Shown here: piece after piece, positions 56,961-64,000 of the stretch
Position numbering within the stretch: position 1 is the first letter of the stretch
Layout: the number at the start of each line of letters is the position of its first letter
Origin: Pseudomonas taiwanensis DSM 21245
GTDB taxonomy: Bacteria; Pseudomonadota; Gammaproteobacteria; Pseudomonadales; Pseudomonadaceae
Assembly (NCBI RefSeq): GCF_000425785.1
Contig: NZ_AUEC01000010.1
Coordinates: forward strand, 62,001-126,000
Reading direction: 5' to 3'
DNA: 64,000 bases
Position numbers and translations under genes: made by a program
Notes under the pieces: model-generated
Seen by the model: only the letters and a program-made list of their open reading frames with translations
What the model was told of the DNA's origin: nothing
Databases searched by the model: none

Positions 56961-58238
56961 ATGCCGTTCTCCCATCGTAATCTCGTGCTGGTCATGCTGA
57001 TGGCTGTGATGATCATCAGTGTGCTGGACAAGAGCATCTTTGCCTTCGCCGGCGCCCAGATCATTGATGAGCTTAAGCTCACACCCGCCGAATTCGGCTT
57101 CATCGGCAGTGCGTTCTTTTTCCTCTACTCGATCTCCGGGGTGGCGGTTGGCTTCCTGGCCAACCGTTTTCCTAGCCGCTGGATACTGGTAGGCATGTCA
57201 TTGGTGTGGATGGTCTCGCAACTGCTGGTGAGCGTCAGCAGCAGCTTCGCCGCACTGGTGCTCAGCCGCTTGATGCTCGGTGCCGGTACCGGCCCCGGCA
57301 CTGCCGTGACTCAGCATGCCTGCTTCAAATGGTTCGGTCCTACCGAACGGGTGATGCCTGCTTCGCTGATCCAGGTGTCGATCATGCTCGGCGCCGTATT
57401 GGCCGCAGTCAGCCTGCCGCTGCTGATTGCCCAAGTCGGCTGGCGCATGGCCTATCTTGCGCTGGCACTGATTGGGCTGCTGTGGATGCTGCTATGGTTG
57501 GCCTTCGGCCGCGAGGGAACACAGGTGGAACCGGTAATCAACCGTACCGGCCACCCCTTGCCAGGCTATCGCCGGTTGCTGCTCAACCGGACCTTCCTCG
57601 GCATCACCCTGATAGGCTTCATGGGCTTTCTGCCCAATGCACTGGTCTACAGCTGGGTACCGGTCTACCTGCAGAAGGGCCTGGAGATGACCGCGATGCA
57701 GTCGGGCTACGTGGTCATGGGCGTGACCCTGGCCGTCATTCTGTGCAACCTCGGTGTCTCGGCACTCTCGCAACGGGCACTCAAGGAAGGCGCCAGCCCG
57801 CAACGGGCCATGGTGGCATTGCCACTGGCCTGCAGCCTGATCGCGGGCTTCGCTTTCCTGCTGATCACCCAGGCCCATGGCCACACTCTGACGACCCTTG
57901 CGCTGTATGCGACCGGGGCAGTGTTGATCAATGTACTGCCGACATTCGCCAACACCATCGTCGCGTTCATTGCGCCGGGCGAGCGCCGGGGCTCCATGTT
58001 GTCGATCCACATCGGCGGGGTGACCAGTGCCGGCATGCTCGCGCCGTGGCTGGTCGGGCAATGGGTCGCCGTGCGTGGCGGGGATATCGCGCATGGCTTC
58101 GAGTCTGCGCTGGCGGTAATCGGCACAGCCATCATTGTCTTCACGCTGATTGCCTTCTGGCTGGTCCGGCCAGAGCAAACCCGCATGCACCTGCAAGCCT
58201 ACGAATCGTCTCTGCAGCCAGCACTGCACGCCGGCTGA
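56961..58238 (+). CDS. MFS transporter, anion:cation symporter-like
   Basis: A 425-residue 12-helix transporter of the major facilitator superfamily, similar in layout to the ACS group (organic anion uptake). N-terminal VLDKSIFAFAGAQIIDELKL replaces the usual YxDR-type motif. It is followed 111 bases later by the DUF2817 hydrolase gene, and may import its substrate. GGAG precedes the start. Confidence 0.88.
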   Translation: MPFSHRNLVLVMLMAVMIISVLDKSIFAFAGAQIIDELKLTPAEFGFIGSAFFFLYSISGVAVGFLANRFPSRWILVGMSLVWMVSQLLVSVSSSFAALVLSRLMLGAGTGPGTAVTQHACFKWFGPTERVMPASLIQVSIMLGAVLAAVSLPLLIAQVGWRMAYLALALIGLLWMLLWLAFGREGTQVEPVINRTGHPLPGYRRLLLNRTFLGITLIGFMGFLPNALVYSWVPVYLQKGLEMTAMQSGYVVMGVTLAVILCNLGVSALSQRALKEGASPQRAMVALPLACSLIAGFAFLLITQAHGHTLTTLALYATGAVLINVLPTFANTIVAFIAPGERRGSMLSIHIGGVTSAGMLAPWLVGQWVAVRGGDIAHGFESALAVIGTAIIVFTLIAFWLVRPEQTRMHLQAYESSLQPALHAG

Positions 58239-58349
58239 ACGCCAGACCGCAGACTCACGAACTTTTCCCTTTCACTTTTACTGGCCTCGGGCCGGCCGGT
58301 AGGCGGCTGCCCGCTGTCCGGTCCAACCCAGGAAAAAACCGGAGCTGAA

Positions 58350-59450
58350 ATGAATCCTGCTGCCTGCTTCTCACAGACGTACGCACAAGCGCGACAAAAA
58401 TTCCTAAAGGCCTGTGCTGATCGGGGTCTGTCGGTCGAATCCCACCGGCACCCGCTACGCGGTGCCGAAGGCGAGGAGTTGGCCATCGACGTGGCTCGCA
58501 GCGGCCCGATCGATGCCGAGCATGTATTGCTGATCAGCAGTGGATGCCATGGTGTCGAGGGCTTCTGTGGCTCAGCTGTGCAGATTGCGCTGTTGCAGGA
58601 TGAGAACTTTCAACGTCAGGCCAGCGACGCCCGCTGCGCGGTGGTCTACCTGCATGCGGCCAACCCTTACGGGTTTTCCTGGCTACGTCGCTGGACCCAC
58701 GAGAATGTCGACCTGAACCGCAACTTTCGCGACTTCAGCCAACCCCGTTCGCCTAACCGCGACTATCCAAGGCTCCACTCGCTGATGATTCCCGAGCGCT
58801 GGCCAGTCACCTTGATCAATCGCCTGCGACTGCTTTCGCATCTGGTGAGGCTGGGGCGCAAGCGTCTACAGGAAGCAATATCTGGGGGACAGCACAGCCA
58901 CCCCGACGGACTGTTCTATACGGGGATCTCACCCACATGGAGCAACGCTGCCGTACGTAGGATCCTCCACCAACAGGCCAACCGATGCGAGCACCTGGTC
59001 TGGATCGATATCCACACAGGGCTTGGCCCCAAGGGGCATGGTGAACGTATTTACTCTGGACCAGCCAATTCCCCCATGCTGAAACGGGCTCGGCGCTGGT
59101 GGGGGGAGGGCGTTCGCTCCTCGCAGGAAGGCCAGTCAGTGTCGGTGCCGCTGAACGGACTGATGGTGTACGGCACGATGGAGGAGTGCGCTCCGGCGGC
59201 GTTCACGGCCTTGACGCTTGAGTTCGGTACCTTGCCGGGGCAACAAGTACTCGATGCCTTGCGGGCTGAACAGTGGCTACATAACAACCCAGGCACCAGC
59301 GAGCAGCGGCGCCAGCAGATCAAACGGCAACTGCGCGACGCCTTCTATGTCGACGAACCACAGTGGAAAGAGGATGTGTTGCGCCAGGCGCGCGAAGTGG
59401 CACTACAGGCCATCTGCGGCTTGAATGAAGAGGCCCTTGTGGCCCAATAG
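58350..59450 (+). CDS. DUF2817 (M14-like) zinc hydrolase
   Basis: A 366-residue protein of the DUF2817 group, related to M14 carboxypeptidases and aspartoacylases. The zinc motif HxxE is His67/Glu70 in GCHGVEGFCGS, DLNRNF supplies the Arg pair, and the third ligand is the His of DIHTGLG. A Glu in LTLEFGT near residue 290 is a candidate catalytic base. No signal peptide, so cytoplasmic. The substrate, perhaps an amide or N-acyl compound, is unknown. Confidence 0.88.
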   Translation: MNPAACFSQTYAQARQKFLKACADRGLSVESHRHPLRGAEGEELAIDVARSGPIDAEHVLLISSGCHGVEGFCGSAVQIALLQDENFQRQASDARCAVVYLHAANPYGFSWLRRWTHENVDLNRNFRDFSQPRSPNRDYPRLHSLMIPERWPVTLINRLRLLSHLVRLGRKRLQEAISGGQHSHPDGLFYTGISPTWSNAAVRRILHQQANRCEHLVWIDIHTGLGPKGHGERIYSGPANSPMLKRARRWWGEGVRSSQEGQSVSVPLNGLMVYGTMEECAPAAFTALTLEFGTLPGQQVLDALRAEQWLHNNPGTSEQRRQQIKRQLRDAFYVDEPQWKEDVLRQAREVALQAICGLNEEALVAQ

Positions 59451-59471
59451 CCGCGATTTCCGTGAAACAGC

Positions 59472-59496
59472 AAAAAGCCCGCTTTCGCGGGCTTTT
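59472..59496. terminator. Bidirectional terminator between the DUF2817 gene and gyrB
   Basis: AAAAGCCCGC, loop TTTC, GCGGGCTTTT between convergent genes. Confidence 0.9.
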
Positions 59497-59515
59497 CTGT
59501 TGGAGCGGCAACGGA

Positions 59516-63044
<3,529 letters not shown>

Positions 63045-63058
63045 TGGGCCTGCTACGT

Positions 63059-64000
63059 TTACAGACGCATCGGCATGACAACGTAGGACGAGTCGTCATT
63101 GCCGGCTTCCTGCAGCAGGGCACTGCTGTTGGAGTCGGACAGAATCAGGCGGACCTGTTCAGTCGTCATCACACCCAGCACGTCCAGCAGGTAGCTGACG
63201 TTGAAACCGATTTCCAGCGAGCTGCCGTCGTAGTCGACGCTGATTTCTTCTTCAGCTTCTTCCTGCTCAGGGTTGTTGGCCTGAATCTTCAGTTGGCCAG
63301 CGGCCAGTTGCAGGCGAATACCGCGGTACTTCTCGTTGGACAAGATCGCAGTACGGCTGAACGCTTCACGCAGCGCCTGGCGATCGCCGATAACCAACTT
63401 GTCCCCCCCCTTGGGCAGGACGCGTTCGTAGTCAGGGAACTTGCCGTCGACCAGCTTGGAGGTGAAGGTGAACTCGCCGGTCGTCGCACGGATGTGGTGC
63501 TGACCGAGGACGATGCTGACCATGCCTTCCGGCTCGGTCAGCAAACGCGCCAGCTCAAGGATACCCTTGCGTGGCACGATCACCTGGTGGCGGTCGGCCT
63601 GTTCGATCGGTGCACTCATCGCGCACATCGCCAGACGGTGGCCATCGGTCGCGACAGCACGCAGCGTACCGCTGGATACCTCCAGCAGCATACCGTTGAG
63701 GTAGTAGCGCACATCCTGCTGAGCCATGGCGAAACTGGTGCGCTCGATCAGGCGGCGCAGCTTGCTTTGCTCCAGGTTGCAGGTCAGCGAGCCTGGGCCT
63801 TCTTCCACGGTCGGGAAGTCGTTGGCCGGCAGGGTCGACAGGGTGAAGCGGCTGCGGCCGGCCTTTACCAACAGTTTCTGTTCGTCGACTTTGATATCGA
63901 TCAGGGCATCGTTCGGCAGGCTTTTGCAAATGTCCATCAGCTTGCGCGCTGGAACAGTGATTTCGCCAGGCTCAGCCGAGTCTTCCAGTTGCACGCGGCC
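63059..64000 (-). CDS. dnaN: DNA polymerase III sliding clamp (partial, N-terminus beyond right edge)
   Basis: The 313 C-terminal residues of the beta clamp, which tethers polymerase III to DNA. The chain ends in the canonical YVVMPMRL. The reading frame is open to the window edge ([13 protein letters not shown]), so about 54 N-terminal residues lie beyond it. Domains two and three are complete. dnaA and the origin should follow to the right. Confidence 0.98.
   Translation of the reverse strand, partial: GRVQLEDSAEPGEITVPARKLMDICKSLPNDALIDIKVDEQKLLVKAGRSRFTLSTLPANDFPTVEEGPGSLTCNLEQSKLRRLIERTSFAMAQQDVRYYLNGMLLEVSSGTLRAVATDGHRLAMCAMSAPIEQADRHQVIVPRKGILELARLLTEPEGMVSIVLGQHHIRATTGEFTFTSKLVDGKFPDYERVLPKGGDKLVIGDRQALREAFSRTAILSNEKYRGIRLQLAAGQLKIQANNPEQEEAEEEISVDYDGSSLEIGFNVSYLLDVLGVMTTEQVRLILSDSNSSALLQEAGNDDSSYVVMPMRL

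Overview
The window is a gene-dense, G+C-rich chromosomal segment next to a replication origin. Gene order (dnaN-recF-gyrB at the right edge, then plsC family-gmhB-glyS-glyQ-tag-htrB, trkA-rsmB-fmt-def-dprA-tsaC-qor-hemF-aroE, betC, trpIBA, prlC, coxB) and protein sequences match Pseudomonas; gene content fits the P. putida group best (inference from remembered synteny, no search run). The origin should lie just beyond the right edge, because dnaN is cut there. No rRNA, tRNA, CRISPR array, insertion sequence or prophage was seen.

Left third (1-20 kb): partial coxB, a conserved hypothetical, a SulP transporter with a beta-carbonic anhydrase, a radical SAM gene under an evident LexA box, two M3 oligopeptidases around a zinc-ribbon gene, gamma-carbonic anhydrase, a HAD phosphatase, lipoproteins and small stress proteins (OsmC, dodecin, DUF883, two DUF1161), then trpI divergent from trpBA. 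Centre (20-41 kb): choline-sulfate genes (LysR, betC, choX) with a SulP/STAS permease, aroE, hemF, qor, tsaC, dprA, the def-fmt-rsmB-trkA operon, lipid A acyltransferase, tag, glyQS, gmhB and a PlsC-family acyltransferase.

Right third (41-59.4 kb) is an accessory block between the PlsC-family gene and gyrB, which are close neighbours in P. aeruginosa. It holds an MFS/GMC/LysR set; a sulfide-oxidation regulon (FisR-like sigma-54 activator divergent from persulfide dioxygenase, sulfide:quinone oxidoreductase and TauE/SafE); RcnB-like and CapA-like genes; and an undescribed-looking module of DUF1302 and DUF1329 envelope proteins, a LysR regulator, an MFS transporter and an M14-like DUF2817 hydrolase. 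gyrB, recF and partial dnaN close the window.

The strongest non-gene signals are 17 perfect DnaA boxes confined to 20.8-43.3 kb, three parS-type palindromes, a LexA operator, and a repeated TGRCAGT element in the fisR-pdo intergenic region whose 16-bp palindrome recurs after the second SulP gene.
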